Of a stretch of 64,000 nucleotides of DNA, positions 10,682 to 19,234 are shown one piece after another. Origin of the DNA: Syntrophales bacterium (GTDB taxonomy: Bacteria; Desulfobacterota; Syntrophia; Syntrophales; PHBD01). Under the pieces are notes generated by a model that was given only the letters and a program-made list of their open reading frames with translations, searched no databases and had not been told where the DNA came from. Numbering within the stretch: position 1 is the stretch's first letter; every line of letters begins with the position of its first letter. The position numbers were made by a program, and so were the translations under genes. Location: the NCBI GenBank assembly GCA_035363115.1, contig DAOSEM010000007.1, forward strand, positions 124,001 through 188,000. Direction: 5' to 3'.

Positions 10682-10781
10682 CGTTCTTTGCCGAAAAGAG
10701 CCGTGGGCAGGGGGATCCCTTCCCATGACTCTGACAAACCTGAAAGAGCATGCCATGGGAAGACCCCATGGCATTTTTTTT
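10672..10781 (+). promoter_or_regulatory. Tryptophan attenuator (mutually exclusive RNA hairpins)
   Basis: Five segments can be drawn. A CTGCCC (10672-10677) pairs with B GGGCAG (10705-10710). B' GTGGG (10703-10707) pairs with CCCAT in C (10722-10726). C CTTCCCATG (10719-10727) pairs perfectly with D CATGGGAAG (10754-10762). D also forms the terminator with E (10765-10773). A ribosome stalled at the Trp codons leaves A free, so A:B and C:D form and transcription continues. A ribosome that reaches the stop codon covers A, so B':C and D:E form and transcription stops. Pairings are seen; the mechanism is inferred from known trp attenuators. Confidence 0.8.
10751..10781 (+). terminator. Attenuator terminator before trpB2
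   Basis: Perfect 9-bp stem TGCCATGGG / CCCATGGCA with a 5-nt loop, followed by eight T (10774-10781), 88 nt before the trpB2 start. Confidence 0.9.
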
Positions 10782-10869
10782 GCCGTGACGGGTTCTTCCC
10801 GAAGGGGCCGGAGGACTTCGCGGATGGGCGGGTCCGGGGCCGATCAGCCGACAACGAAAGGAGAAAACC

Positions 10870-12231
10870 ATGGAACAGACGAAGATCCTTCTTGAAGACC
10901 GGGAGATCCCCAGGCAGTGGTACAATATTCTGGCGGACGTGCCCACTCCCATGAGCCCGCCTCTTCACCCCGGAACAGGAGAGCCCGTCAAGGCCGAGGA
11001 CCTCGCTCCCATCTTCCCGATGAACCTGATCGAGCAGGAAGTGACCACCGAGCGGTGGATCGATATCCCCGAGCCGGTGCTGGAGAAACTGATCCTCTAT
11101 CGCCCCAGTCCCCTGTGCCGAGCCAGGAACTTCGAAAAGCTTCTCGGTGCCCCGGTTAAGATCTATTACAAATACGAGGGAGTCAGCCCTGCGGGTTCTC
11201 ACAAGCCCAACACGGCTATTCCACAAGCCTATTACAATAAGGTTTTTGGGATCAAAAGGCTCTCGACGGAAACGGGGGCCGGCCAGTGGGGAAGCGCGCT
11301 CAGCATGGCCTGTGCGATGTTCGGGCTGGAATGCCGGGTTTTCATGGTTCGGGTCAGTTATGAACAGAAGCCCTACCGGAGAATGATGATGCGGACCTGG
11401 GGGGCAGACTGTTTTCCCAGTCCCAGCACCCTGACCCAGGCGGGCCGGAACGTCCTGGCGGAGCATCCCGACTCCCCGGGCAGCCTGGGAATCGCCATCA
11501 GCGAAGCCATTGAAGATGCCGTCACGAAGCCCGATTCCAGGTACTCCCTCGGGAGCGTGCTGAACCATGTCCTTCTCCACCAGTCGATCATCGGGCTGGA
11601 GGCAAAAAAACAGATGGATAAGGCTGGTGCATATCCCGACGTGGTCATCGGTTGCGCCGGCGGCGGCAGCAACTTTGCCGGGATCGCCACGCCGTTTCTG
11701 CAGGACAAGATTCATGGAAAACAGGTGCAGGTCATTGCCTCCGAGCCGACGTCCTGCCCGACGCTCACAAGGGGGCCATTTGCCTATGATTTCGGCGATC
11801 TGGCAAAGATGACCCCACTCCTTCCCATGTATACGCTGGGGCATGACTTCGTGCCGGCACCAATCCATGCTGGCGGCCTCCGCTATCACGGCATGGCACC
11901 GGTCGTCAGCCACCTGGTCCGGCTCGGCCTGGTCGAGCCCCGGGGATATCACCAGCTGGAAACATTTGAGGCGGGTGTTCAGTTTGCCCGGACCGAGGGC
12001 ATCATCCCGGCACCTGAGTCCAATCATGCCATTGCCGCGGTGGTGGACGAGGCGCGCCGGGCCAAGGCCGAGGGGAAGGAAAAGGTGATCCTCTTCAACC
12101 TGAGTGGCCATGGAATGGTGGATCTTGCCTCCTATGATGCCTACTTCGAAGGGAACCTGTTACCCTACGAACTGCCTGAAGAGGAGATCGAGCGTGCCCT
12201 GAAGGCGATCGAGGGTTTTCCCAAACCCTGA
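10870..12231 (+). CDS. trpB: Tryptophan synthase beta chain, TrpB2 type
   Basis: 453 aa. TrpB condenses indole with serine to make tryptophan using pyridoxal phosphate. The PLP lysine is Lys112 in SPAGSHKPNTA, and the phosphate-binding loop is GCAGGGSNF. The length and the N-terminal extension (about residues 1-75) place it in the TrpB2 subgroup, which usually acts without TrpA, scavenging indole or using other partners. No trpA or other trp gene is adjacent. The AAAGGAG Shine-Dalgarno sequence is good. The trp attenuator upstream supports a genuine role in tryptophan supply. Confidence 0.95.
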   Translation: MEQTKILLEDREIPRQWYNILADVPTPMSPPLHPGTGEPVKAEDLAPIFPMNLIEQEVTTERWIDIPEPVLEKLILYRPSPLCRARNFEKLLGAPVKIYYKYEGVSPAGSHKPNTAIPQAYYNKVFGIKRLSTETGAGQWGSALSMACAMFGLECRVFMVRVSYEQKPYRRMMMRTWGADCFPSPSTLTQAGRNVLAEHPDSPGSLGIAISEAIEDAVTKPDSRYSLGSVLNHVLLHQSIIGLEAKKQMDKAGAYPDVVIGCAGGGSNFAGIATPFLQDKIHGKQVQVIASEPTSCPTLTRGPFAYDFGDLAKMTPLLPMYTLGHDFVPAPIHAGGLRYHGMAPVVSHLVRLGLVEPRGYHQLETFEAGVQFARTEGIIPAPESNHAIAAVVDEARRAKAEGKEKVILFNLSGHGMVDLASYDAYFEGNLLPYELPEEEIERALKAIEGFPKP

Positions 12232-12478
12232 CGGGGATTCGTTCCTGCTTCATCGGCCTTCCATCCCGGTGGCGGCGGCCAGCCCGCTGCCGCCGGGACG
12301 GGTCCGATCGGAACGGATGCCTCGTCATGTCCGCGGCGGATCGCTTGTCCGGTTCTGATAGGATTACCCGACGATCCTGCGCCATGGGGACGATCCCACC
12401 CCCTTGTGGCCTCCGTTTCCTTCCGTTTAATTCATTGCCAACCCCCACGACATGGGGCATGATGCAGCCGTTGCCGGA

Positions 12479-12496
12479 CCCGCCGCCGGCGGCGGG
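12479..12496. repeat. 18-bp perfect GC palindrome
   Basis: CCCGCCGCCGGCGGCGGG, placed 6 nt before the Shine-Dalgarno sequence of the next gene. It could form a stable hairpin in the mRNA and affect translation or act as an operator; the role is unknown. Confidence 0.5.
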
Positions 12497-12516
12497 CCCG
12501 GGAGAGGATGATAAGA

Positions 12517-12771
12517 ATGGCTGAACAGTCCGGGAAACTCGTTCTACGCTGTCCCCGCCTGGGTGGAGAAGTTCACCTGACCTACTGTCTCCGGGAGTCC
12601 GCGGGGCGTCCCTGCATAAGGACCCTCCAGTGCTGGCATGCGGTTCCGCAGGTCTGTGAACGGCTGATGAAACGCCTGCCGGAAGACGAGATCCGGCGTC
12701 TGATGGAACCGGTGCCCCGGGATCGGATGTCCGTCATCCTGGATGCGGCGGAGCAGGGAAAGCGGCGCTGA
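12517..12771 (+). CDS. Small Cys-containing protein, unknown function
   Basis: 84 aa from ATG 12517, chosen over 12508 because GAGAGG (12502-12507) is correctly spaced for it. Not recognised as a named family. It has a Cys-rich N-terminal half (LRCPRLGGEVHLTYC, then PCIRTLQCWH) that could bind a metal or cluster, and a helical C-terminal half (VCERLMKRLPEDEIRRLME). It ends 27 nt before rarA and may be co-transcribed with it. Confidence 0.65.
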   Translation: MAEQSGKLVLRCPRLGGEVHLTYCLRESAGRPCIRTLQCWHAVPQVCERLMKRLPEDEIRRLMEPVPRDRMSVILDAAEQGKRR

Positions 12772-12798
12772 CGGTCCACTGGTCCGTCGGGATGAATC

Positions 12799-14151
12799 AT
12801 GGACCTTTTCGAGAGGGATGAACCCGGAGCAGCCGGCCGCCCCTTGGCGGAGCGGATGAGGCCGCGCACCCTGGAGGATTACTCCGGCCAGGAGCATATT
12901 GTGGGGCCGGATACGCTTCTGAGGCGGGCCATCGGCCAGGATCGCCTGTTTTCCATGATCCTCTGGGGTCCTCCCGGCTCCGGAAAGACCACCCTCGCCC
13001 GGATTCTCGCCGGCGAGACGAAATCTCATTTCATCAGTTTCTCCGCCGTGCTGTCGGGGGTGAAGGAAATCCGGGCCGTCATTGAAGAGGCGCGCCGGAT
13101 GAGGCAGCTCGGACGCCAGACCATCCTTTTCGTCGATGAAATCCATCGGTTCAACAAGGCCCAGCAGGATGCGTTTCTCCCCCATGTGGAGAGCGGCCTG
13201 ATCACCCTGGTAGGGGCGACGACGGAAAACCCGTCTTTCGAGATCATCGCCCCTCTCCTGTCGCGCTGCCGGGTCCTGGTTCTGAAACCCCTCTCGGAGC
13301 AAAGCCTGGTGCGTCTTCTCCGGCGAGCCATCGAAGACGCGGACCAGGGACTCGGGAAGATGAACCTCCGGATCGAAGACAGCGCCCTGGAGGTCCTTGC
13401 CCGCTTTGCTGACGGGGACGCCCGGGCGGCCCTGAACGGACTGGAGGCGGTGGCGGCGTTTCTTTCTTCCGGGGAAGGTGACGGAGAAGCGGTGACACCG
13501 GAGCGGATCGGACAGATTCTCCAGAGAAAGTCGCTCCTGTATGACAAGGAAGGGGAGGAACACTACAATCTCATCTCGGCGCTGCACAAAAGCCTCAGGG
13601 ACAGCGACCCCGATGCCTCTCTTTACTGGCTGGCCCGGATGCTGGCGGCCGGGGAGGACCCTCTTTACGTGGCCCGGCGGATGATCCGTTTTGCCTCGGA
13701 GGACGTCGGCAATGCCGACCCCCGGGCATTATCCCTGGCGATCGACGCCCTGCAGGCGTACCATTTCCTGGGTTCTCCGGAGGGGGAGCTTGCACTGGCC
13801 CAGGCGGCCCTCTATCTGGCCACGGCCCCCAAGAGCAATGCCGCCTACATTGCCTTCGGCAGAGTCCAGGGAGAGATCCGCAGGACGGGAAGCCTGCCGG
13901 TCCCCCTGCATATTCGAAACGCTCCCACCCGGCTCATGAAGGAGCTTGGTTACGGCGATGGGTACCGCTATGCCCATGATTACGAGGACGCCATGGTGTT
14001 TCAGGAACATCTGCCGGAAGAGCTGCGGGGGAAGCGCTTTTACGACCCGACGGACCGGGGATACGAAAAGATGATCGGAGAAAGACTGGCCTGGTGGCGG
14101 AAACGGATGCAGGATTCGAAGGGCAGGCACAAAAAGGAAGAGGAGGCCTGA
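12799..14151 (+). CDS. rarA: Replication-associated recombination protein A (MgsA/RarA AAA+ ATPase)
   Basis: 450 aa. RarA is a clamp-loader-like AAA+ ATPase that acts at stalled replication forks. Walker A is LWGPPGSGKTTLA (about 54-66), Walker B is ILFVDEIHRFNKAQQDAFLP (about 112-131), and sensor 1 is LVGATTENPSFE. The C-terminal tetramerisation part has the conserved DPLYVARRMIRFASEDVGNADP. Length matches the family. A 13-bp hairpin overlaps the stop codon. Confidence 0.95.
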   Translation: MDLFERDEPGAAGRPLAERMRPRTLEDYSGQEHIVGPDTLLRRAIGQDRLFSMILWGPPGSGKTTLARILAGETKSHFISFSAVLSGVKEIRAVIEEARRMRQLGRQTILFVDEIHRFNKAQQDAFLPHVESGLITLVGATTENPSFEIIAPLLSRCRVLVLKPLSEQSLVRLLRRAIEDADQGLGKMNLRIEDSALEVLARFADGDARAALNGLEAVAAFLSSGEGDGEAVTPERIGQILQRKSLLYDKEGEEHYNLISALHKSLRDSDPDASLYWLARMLAAGEDPLYVARRMIRFASEDVGNADPRALSLAIDALQAYHFLGSPEGELALAQAALYLATAPKSNAAYIAFGRVQGEIRRTGSLPVPLHIRNAPTRLMKELGYGDGYRYAHDYEDAMVFQEHLPEELRGKRFYDPTDRGYEKMIGERLAWWRKRMQDSKGRHKKEEEA

Positions 14152-14165
14152 CGGCCTCCTCTTCC
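14136..14165 (+). terminator. Hairpin overlapping the rarA stop codon
   Basis: Perfect 13-bp stem GGAAGAGGAGGCC / GGCCTCCTCTTCC with a TGAC loop that includes the stop codon. The following sequence is only moderately T-rich, so termination may be weak or Rho-assisted. Confidence 0.65.
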
Positions 14166-14433
14166 GGTTGTCTTGTTGGATTGCTTCTTGAAACGCTTGC
14201 TTTGCCATCGGCCGACCCTGCCCGGTTGATCAGCCGTATTGTTTCGTTTGTTGCCTTTCTTTATTCAGGAATCGTGCCAAAGCGGGCATGTTTGTAACCG
14301 TTCGATATTGTTCCGTATGTATCGAATGGCCGATTCCTGGATCCGGTCGGAGAAAACAAAGCCTGTTCAACCCGCTGATCGCTTTCCGGGGCTCTCTTTT
14401 AAAAAACACAGAAAAATCGGTTACTAAAGAATC

Positions 14434-14450
14434 GTGACAAAAATTGTCAC
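14434..14450. promoter_or_regulatory. Palindromic operator candidate upstream of the histidine kinase
   Basis: Perfect inverted repeat GTGACAA-AAA-TTGTCAC, with a partial copy (TGACAAAAAATGTC) 5 nt further on. It lies about 110 nt upstream of the kinase promoter, a distance suited to an activator site. Its binding protein is unknown; the adjacent sigma-54 regulator is one candidate. The remaining sequence between rarA and this site (14166-14433) shows nothing I can identify. Confidence 0.5.
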
Positions 14451-14561
14451 GCCCTGACAAAAAATGTCTGCCGTCCATTCCCTGCCGGAGTTGGGGAAAC
14501 TTCTCCCCCCCGGACCGTGCCGACGGTGGCCTTCGTTGTCCGTCACGGCACGTCGTCGCGG

Positions 14562-14589
14562 TTGACTTTTCCCGGGAAACTCCTATGAT
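14562..14589 (+). promoter_or_regulatory. Near-consensus sigma-70 promoter of the histidine kinase gene
   Basis: TTGACT (14562-14567), 16-nt spacer, TATGAT (14584-14589). Transcription would start near 14596, downstream of the ATGs at 14585 and 14588, and so argues for the GTG start at 14630. Confidence 0.65.
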
Positions 14590-14629
14590 GCGGAAAACTT
14601 CCACAATCTTGCCGGAGGGAATCGACTCC

Positions 14630-16405
14630 GTGAAGGACCCTCGAAAAATTGTCTGGGAACACCATGCCGCCCGGGATCGACGTTCGTTCCTGCCCCCGCT
14701 GGCCATGACGGTTGTCTGCGGCGTCTTCATCGGTCTGATCCTGGTTATGGGCCTGTTCACCCGCCAGAGCATCGATCGGACCCTGACGCGGTTCATGGAG
14801 GAGCGTGCCCAGGGCTTCGTAGGCGTCGTGGAACGGTTGGCCCAGGAGAACATCGACAATCTCAATCGGCTCGTGCAAGAACAGCGCCGCCAGGGAGGAC
14901 GGTTTACCCCGCTTTCGGAGTCGATGCTGGCCACCCAGCGCTCTTTCATGGCCTCCCTTGTCGAGATCGCCCGGGATGTAGACCGGGACTGGAAGGAGGG
15001 ACGGTTGAGCAATGACTCCCTCAAAAAACTCGCTGCGGAACGGGGCGTCTGGCTCATCGCCGCCCTCAACCGGGAAGGCGTCTCCGTCTACTCGAGCCGG
15101 CTTCTGCCCACCGATGCCGAGCGGAATGATACGGCCGGTTCCCGGCCTGTCACCCTTTCCGGCCTCAACCGTCTGTCGGAGAAGAAGCGGATATCCTTTA
15201 TCGCCCTGCGGAGACCCGATGGAAGTGGGACGACCGTCATTGCCCTGGATGCCGAGACCAACCGCTCCTTCGGGATCAGGATCTCTGTGGAGAGAGCCCT
15301 GCGGGAGCTCGGAAAGGGCCAGGGACTTGTTTACCTGGCGGCGAAGGAACCGCAGGGACGGCTCCTGGGAAGTCTGGGAAAAGAGCCCGAGGCGTGGGCG
15401 GAAGGAGAGGTTCCGCTATCAAAAATCCTTGCCGGATCCCAGGCGATCTCCAGCCGCAAGGTTACCATCGAGGGAATGAGGCTCTTTGACTTTGCGACCC
15501 CGTTGAAACTGAACGGCCAGGTGGCGGGATACGTTCGAATCGGCCTCGACCGGGGTGCCGCGGACCAGATCCTGTCGGAAAACGAGCGCCAGATTTTTAT
15601 CTTTGCGGCCCTGGTCATGGTCATCATGCTCCTGTCGATGTGGTTCCTCTACCAGAGCCAGAACCGGCACATCACCCGGATTGTCGAGATGGAGAGGCGT
15701 CTGGAGAAGGCGGAACGGCTCTCGGCTCTTGGAAAACTGGCGGCGGGCGTGGCCCACGAGATCCGCAATCCATTGAACGCCATCAGCATGGCCAGCCAGC
15801 GCCTGAAGCGGGACTATGTGCCCGATGCGGATGGCAAAAAGGAGGAATTTCAGGTCCTGACCGGCGTGATCCGAGACGAGATACGGCGACTCAACGGGAT
15901 CATCGAGGAATTCCTCACCTTCTCCAGGAGCCGTCGGCTGGAGCTGCACGATTATCCCGTGTCGGAGGTCCTCCAGAAGATCGTGAACCTGATCCGGGCG
16001 GAGGCCGATGAAAAAGGGATTGCCATCGAGACCCGCTGGGGAGATCCGCCGGTGGTTGTTCCCATGGATGTGGACAAGCTCCAGCAGGCGCTTCTGAATT
16101 TCATTAAGAATGCCATGGAATCGATGGAGGACAGCGGTACGCTGACCCTGGCGGCAGGTCGATCCTCCCGTGGACGGGTGAACATCCGGGTTGCCGATAC
16201 GGGATGCGGAATGACGGAGGAACAGATCGAGCAGATCTTCAACCCTGAATACACGACCAAGGAGAAGGGGTTGGGATTGGGGCTTCCTCTGGCCCATGAA
16301 ATCATCCGGGGGCACGGCGGGGAGATCCGGGTCACCAGCCGCCAGGGGGAAGGGACGACCTTCGAGATATTTCTGCCGGCGGAGAGAGCCGGCTCCAAAG
16401 TGTGA
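14630..16405 (+). CDS. Membrane sensor histidine kinase (NtrB/ZraS-like)
   Basis: 591 aa from GTG 14630, chosen because GGAGGG (14614-14619) precedes it at normal spacing and the promoter -10 overlaps the upstream ATGs. A transmembrane helix (LAMTVVCGVFIGLILVMGLF) is followed by a periplasmic sensor region of about 270 residues and a second helix (IFAALVMVIMLLSMWFLY). The kinase core has the phosphoacceptor motif GVAHEIRNPLNAI and the ATPase boxes NFIKNAMESM, DTGCGM and GLGLGLPLAHEII. It should phosphorylate the sigma-54 regulator downstream. The signal is unknown; ZraS-type kinases often sense envelope or metal stress. A palindromic repeat element sits 2 bases after its stop codon. Confidence 0.9.
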   Translation: MKDPRKIVWEHHAARDRRSFLPPLAMTVVCGVFIGLILVMGLFTRQSIDRTLTRFMEERAQGFVGVVERLAQENIDNLNRLVQEQRRQGGRFTPLSESMLATQRSFMASLVEIARDVDRDWKEGRLSNDSLKKLAAERGVWLIAALNREGVSVYSSRLLPTDAERNDTAGSRPVTLSGLNRLSEKKRISFIALRRPDGSGTTVIALDAETNRSFGIRISVERALRELGKGQGLVYLAAKEPQGRLLGSLGKEPEAWAEGEVPLSKILAGSQAISSRKVTIEGMRLFDFATPLKLNGQVAGYVRIGLDRGAADQILSENERQIFIFAALVMVIMLLSMWFLYQSQNRHITRIVEMERRLEKAERLSALGKLAAGVAHEIRNPLNAISMASQRLKRDYVPDADGKKEEFQVLTGVIRDEIRRLNGIIEEFLTFSRSRRLELHDYPVSEVLQKIVNLIRAEADEKGIAIETRWGDPPVVVPMDVDKLQQALLNFIKNAMESMEDSGTLTLAAGRSSRGRVNIRVADTGCGMTEEQIEQIFNPEYTTKEKGLGLGLPLAHEIIRGHGGEIRVTSRQGEGTTFEIFLPAERAGSKV

Positions 16406-16407
16406 TG

Positions 16408-16529
16408 GGGCTGCTGAACAACGCCCGTCTGTTTTGTTCCCCTCGTCCTTCGCCGCTCGATGTACGAAAAAGGACGACTCGCGGCTCAGTCCATCGGGAG
16501 CCTCGCATCCGGACATTTTTGAGCAGCCC
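16408..16529. repeat. MITE/REP-like palindromic element between kinase and regulator
   Basis: About 122 bp bounded by GGGCTGCT (16408-16415) and its exact reverse complement AGCAGCCC (16522-16529), with imperfect extension (GAACAA versus TTTTTG). Inner complementary arms (CGTCCTT / AAGGACG) allow the whole segment to fold into one hairpin. It encodes no protein. Dispersed repeats of this general kind are common in deltaproteobacterial genomes; copy number here cannot be judged from one window. Confidence 0.6.
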
Positions 16530-16656
16530 TGTGAAGGCTTGTGAGTTGACAAAGATGTTGAAAAGTAGCTGCCTGCAACATTTCGGGTTGGGGACAGATT
16601 GAATCTTTTCCCGATCTGCCAGGCTGTACTCTAAAGAATGACCTAGAGGGACGGGA

Positions 16657-18021
16657 ATGAAGAACCTCAATATCCTGATCGTTGAAGACGGCCAGTCGCA
16701 GCGGCAGATGCTCCGCGATTTCCTCAACGGGGAAGGGTACAGCGTGGCCGAGGCGGAGAACGGCGAGACCGCCATTTCCCAGGTGAGAAACCGCCATTTC
16801 GACCTGCTTCTCCTGGACTATAAGATGCCCGGTATGGACGGCATGCAGGTTCTCAAGGAGGTCAAGCGGATCAATCCCGAAATCGACGTCGTCATCGTCA
16901 CGGCGTTTGGAACCATCGAGACGGCGGTCGACGCCATGAAAGCCGGCGCCCTCGATTACATCACAAAGCCCATCGAGTTCGACGAGCTGCTCCTCCTGGT
17001 GGACCGGGTGGCGGAGCGCCGGACGCTGATCCGTGAAAACGAGCTTCTCCGCCAGGAGCTCCAGCAGAAAGGCGTTACCTCGGAGCAGATCATTTACGCG
17101 AGCAACGCCATGGGGGAACTCATCAACCTCGCGGGACGGGTCGCTGCCAGCCGGGCAACGGTCCTAATCCAGGGGGAAAGCGGGACGGGAAAGGAATTGA
17201 TGGCGCGCCTGGTCCACCAGTTGAGTCCGCGCTCTACGAAACCGTTCATCGCTGTCAACTGCGGAGCCTTGCATGAGAACCTCCTGGAGAGCGAGCTCTT
17301 CGGACACGAGCGGGGCGCCTTCACGGGGGCCGTGGCGCGACGCATCGGACGGTTCGAGGAGGCCGACGGGGGGACCCTCTTCTTGGACGAGGTAGGGGAG
17401 CTTTCGCCATCGGTCCAGGTCAAGCTGCTCCGCTTTCTCCAGGAGCGTGAGTTCCAACGCCTGGGGGGAAACCAGACGCTCCGGTCGGACGTACGGATCA
17501 TCAGCGCCACCAACCGCAACCTGGAAAGCCGGGTCAGGGAGGGAGCATTCCGGGAGGACCTGTTTTACCGCCTCAATGTTGTCCTCATGTCCGTTCCGCC
17601 CCTCCGGGAAAGAAAGGACGACATCCCCGACCTTGTGCAGCATTTCATTTCGCGGTTCCGTGCCGAAAACGGCAAGGAGATCGAGGGAGTCAGCCGGGAA
17701 GCCCAGGATCTGCTCATGAAATACGACTACCCTGGCAACGTCCGGGAGCTGGAAAACATCCTGGAGCGGGCGGTCGTGATCGCCCGGAACCCGCTGATCA
17801 CGGCGGACGACCTCCCCTTCCGCGACGACTGGTCCGAAGCCGAGGAGGATGGGACGGGTAGCGAGGGACCTCTCAGGAACGCCGTGGAGGACCTGGAAAG
17901 GCGGCTGATCCTGGATGCCATGGAAAAAGCCGGGGGACAGCACCTCAAGGCGGCGGAGAGCCTCGGGCTGAACAAGCGGATGCTCCGGTACAAGCTGAAG
18001 AAGTATGGAATCCGTGGTTGA
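16657..18021 (+). CDS. Sigma-54-dependent response regulator (NtrC/ZraR family)
   Basis: 454 aa with the full three-domain layout. The receiver domain has phospho-acceptor Asp54 in LLLLDYKMPGMDG. The AAA+ domain has Walker A GESGTGKE, the sigma-54-contacting loop GAFTGA and GTLFLDEVGEL. A Fis-type HTH lies at the C-terminus (HLKAAESLGLNKRMLRYKLKKYGI). It activates sigma-54 promoters when phosphorylated, presumably by the kinase upstream. A 251-bp gap holding a palindromic element separates the two genes. AGAGGGACGGGA stands before the ATG. Confidence 0.95.
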   Translation: MKNLNILIVEDGQSQRQMLRDFLNGEGYSVAEAENGETAISQVRNRHFDLLLLDYKMPGMDGMQVLKEVKRINPEIDVVIVTAFGTIETAVDAMKAGALDYITKPIEFDELLLLVDRVAERRTLIRENELLRQELQQKGVTSEQIIYASNAMGELINLAGRVAASRATVLIQGESGTGKELMARLVHQLSPRSTKPFIAVNCGALHENLLESELFGHERGAFTGAVARRIGRFEEADGGTLFLDEVGELSPSVQVKLLRFLQEREFQRLGGNQTLRSDVRIISATNRNLESRVREGAFREDLFYRLNVVLMSVPPLRERKDDIPDLVQHFISRFRAENGKEIEGVSREAQDLLMKYDYPGNVRELENILERAVVIARNPLITADDLPFRDDWSEAEEDGTGSEGPLRNAVEDLERRLILDAMEKAGGQHLKAAESLGLNKRMLRYKLKKYGIRG

Positions 18022-18030
18022 AGAGTGAGC

Positions 18031-18354
18031 ATGCCGATGGAGACGTTTATCCAGGTCGTGACGACGGTAGAGAAGCAGGAGGATGCACAGCGGATCGCCC
18101 GGGCCATGGTGGAGAAGCGCCTTGCCGCCTGTGCCCAGGTGGTCGGACCGATCACGAGCACCTACTGGTGGAAAGGGCGGATCGAGGAGGCACAGGAGTG
18201 GCAGTGCCTCCTGAAGACCCGGGAAGACCGGTTCGATGTGCTGGAGCAGGCCATTCGGGGAATTCATCCTTACGAAGTTCCGGAAATCGTCTCCATGCCC
18301 CTGGTGCAGGTGAGTCCCGCCTACCGGGAATGGCTCCGGCAGGAGCTCACTTGA
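18031..18354 (+). CDS. cutA: Divalent-cation tolerance protein CutA1
   Basis: 107 aa from ATG 18031 (in-frame GTG 18025 and ATG 18037 also possible). CutA1 is a small trimeric protein tied to copper and other divalent-metal tolerance. Family blocks are intact: QVVTTVEKQEDAQRIARAMVEKRLAACAQV, STYWWKGRIEEAQEWQCLLKT and HPYEVPEIVSMP. It starts 9 nt after the regulator gene, so the two are probably co-transcribed. Its end overlaps the convergent methyltransferase gene by 8 bp. Confidence 0.93.
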   Translation: MPMETFIQVVTTVEKQEDAQRIARAMVEKRLAACAQVVGPITSTYWWKGRIEEAQEWQCLLKTREDRFDVLEQAIRGIHPYEVPEIVSMPLVQVSPAYREWLRQELT

Positions 18355-18979
18355 CGGCACGGCCGTAAAGCGCCGTCGTTCTTGATCCGACGATCCGGAT
18401 CTCCTCAACGGTGAGAGAAGCTTCTTCCAGAAGCTCCCTGAGCCGGGAGGGGGTGAACAAGATCAGCCCATCCGGAGGGGGCGGTCCGAACATCCTGTAA
18501 TAACGCATTGCCATCCAGAACACCTCCCAGGGGGGCATGCCGAAATCCGTGTAGGAAATGACCAGGACCCGGCCATGCCGCCTGACCACCCTGCCCGCTT
18601 CCTGCAAAGCCCTCAGCGGGTCGGGGATCGTGTGCAGGACGTTGGCAATGACGACCGTATCGAAACGCTCATCCGGAAAGGGTAGGTTCCGGCAGTCCGC
18701 TTCCCGCAGCTGGACGTTCGGACATCGTCCCAGCCGGATCATGGCCGTCTCGAGCATTTCTCCGGACAGGTCGGTTGCCAGTACCTGTGACGAACGCTCC
18801 GCGAGAATCCGGGTGAAATAACCCGCCCCGCATCCGCACTCGAGAACCTCCTTCAGCGGTCCCTCGCGTCGCAGTTCATCCACCAGCCTCTCCCGGATGT
18901 CCCGTCCCACGACATATTCCGTGGCACGGTCGTAGCGGGCGGCGAAACGGCCCCAGTACGTGTCTTTCCTCGGGTGCAT
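18347..18979 (-). CDS. Class I SAM-dependent methyltransferase
   Basis: 210 aa. Motif I is VLECGCGAGYFTRIL (about 45-59), followed by the acidic loop LATDLSGEML and the later motif FDTVVIANVLHTIPDPLRALQEAGRV typical of the UbiE/Methyltransf_11 group. The N-terminal WGRFAARYDRATEYVVGRDIR resembles small-molecule methyltransferases. Substrate unknown. GGGAAG precedes the ATG. Convergent with cutA. Confidence 0.85.
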   Translation of the reverse strand: MHPRKDTYWGRFAARYDRATEYVVGRDIRERLVDELRREGPLKEVLECGCGAGYFTRILAERSSQVLATDLSGEMLETAMIRLGRCPNVQLREADCRNLPFPDERFDTVVIANVLHTIPDPLRALQEAGRVVRRHGRVLVISYTDFGMPPWEVFWMAMRYYRMFGPPPPDGLILFTPSRLRELLEEASLTVEEIRIVGSRTTALYGRAVK

Positions 18980-19234
18980 GGCGGGCTTCCCTTTCGACGC
19001 TTCGTGCCGTCGGTTTGAATCGGGCTTGAAGTGAAAGATCTCGGCCGGCTGGTTCCTTCCGCTTCAAGGTAACACGATCAAATGGAGAAGTCCATGATAC
19101 GACGGGCATAATGACCCCGGGAAGGACACCTCTTTTCCCTGTCGGGCCTTTCCCTTTTCTGGTATATGCCACGGACCGCTTCCCGATCCATGTACTCGAT
19201 TCCGGCCTCTCGGCCGAAGATGGGAGGAATGTTT

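Noticed and set aside
10557..10869. T-box riboswitch ahead of trpB2
   Set aside because: No conserved T-box element; the Trp-rich leader peptide and complementary segments explain the region.
16408..16602. Short protein-coding gene between kinase and regulator
   Set aside because: The frame translates the palindromic repeat; no Shine-Dalgarno sequence or protein-like conservation.
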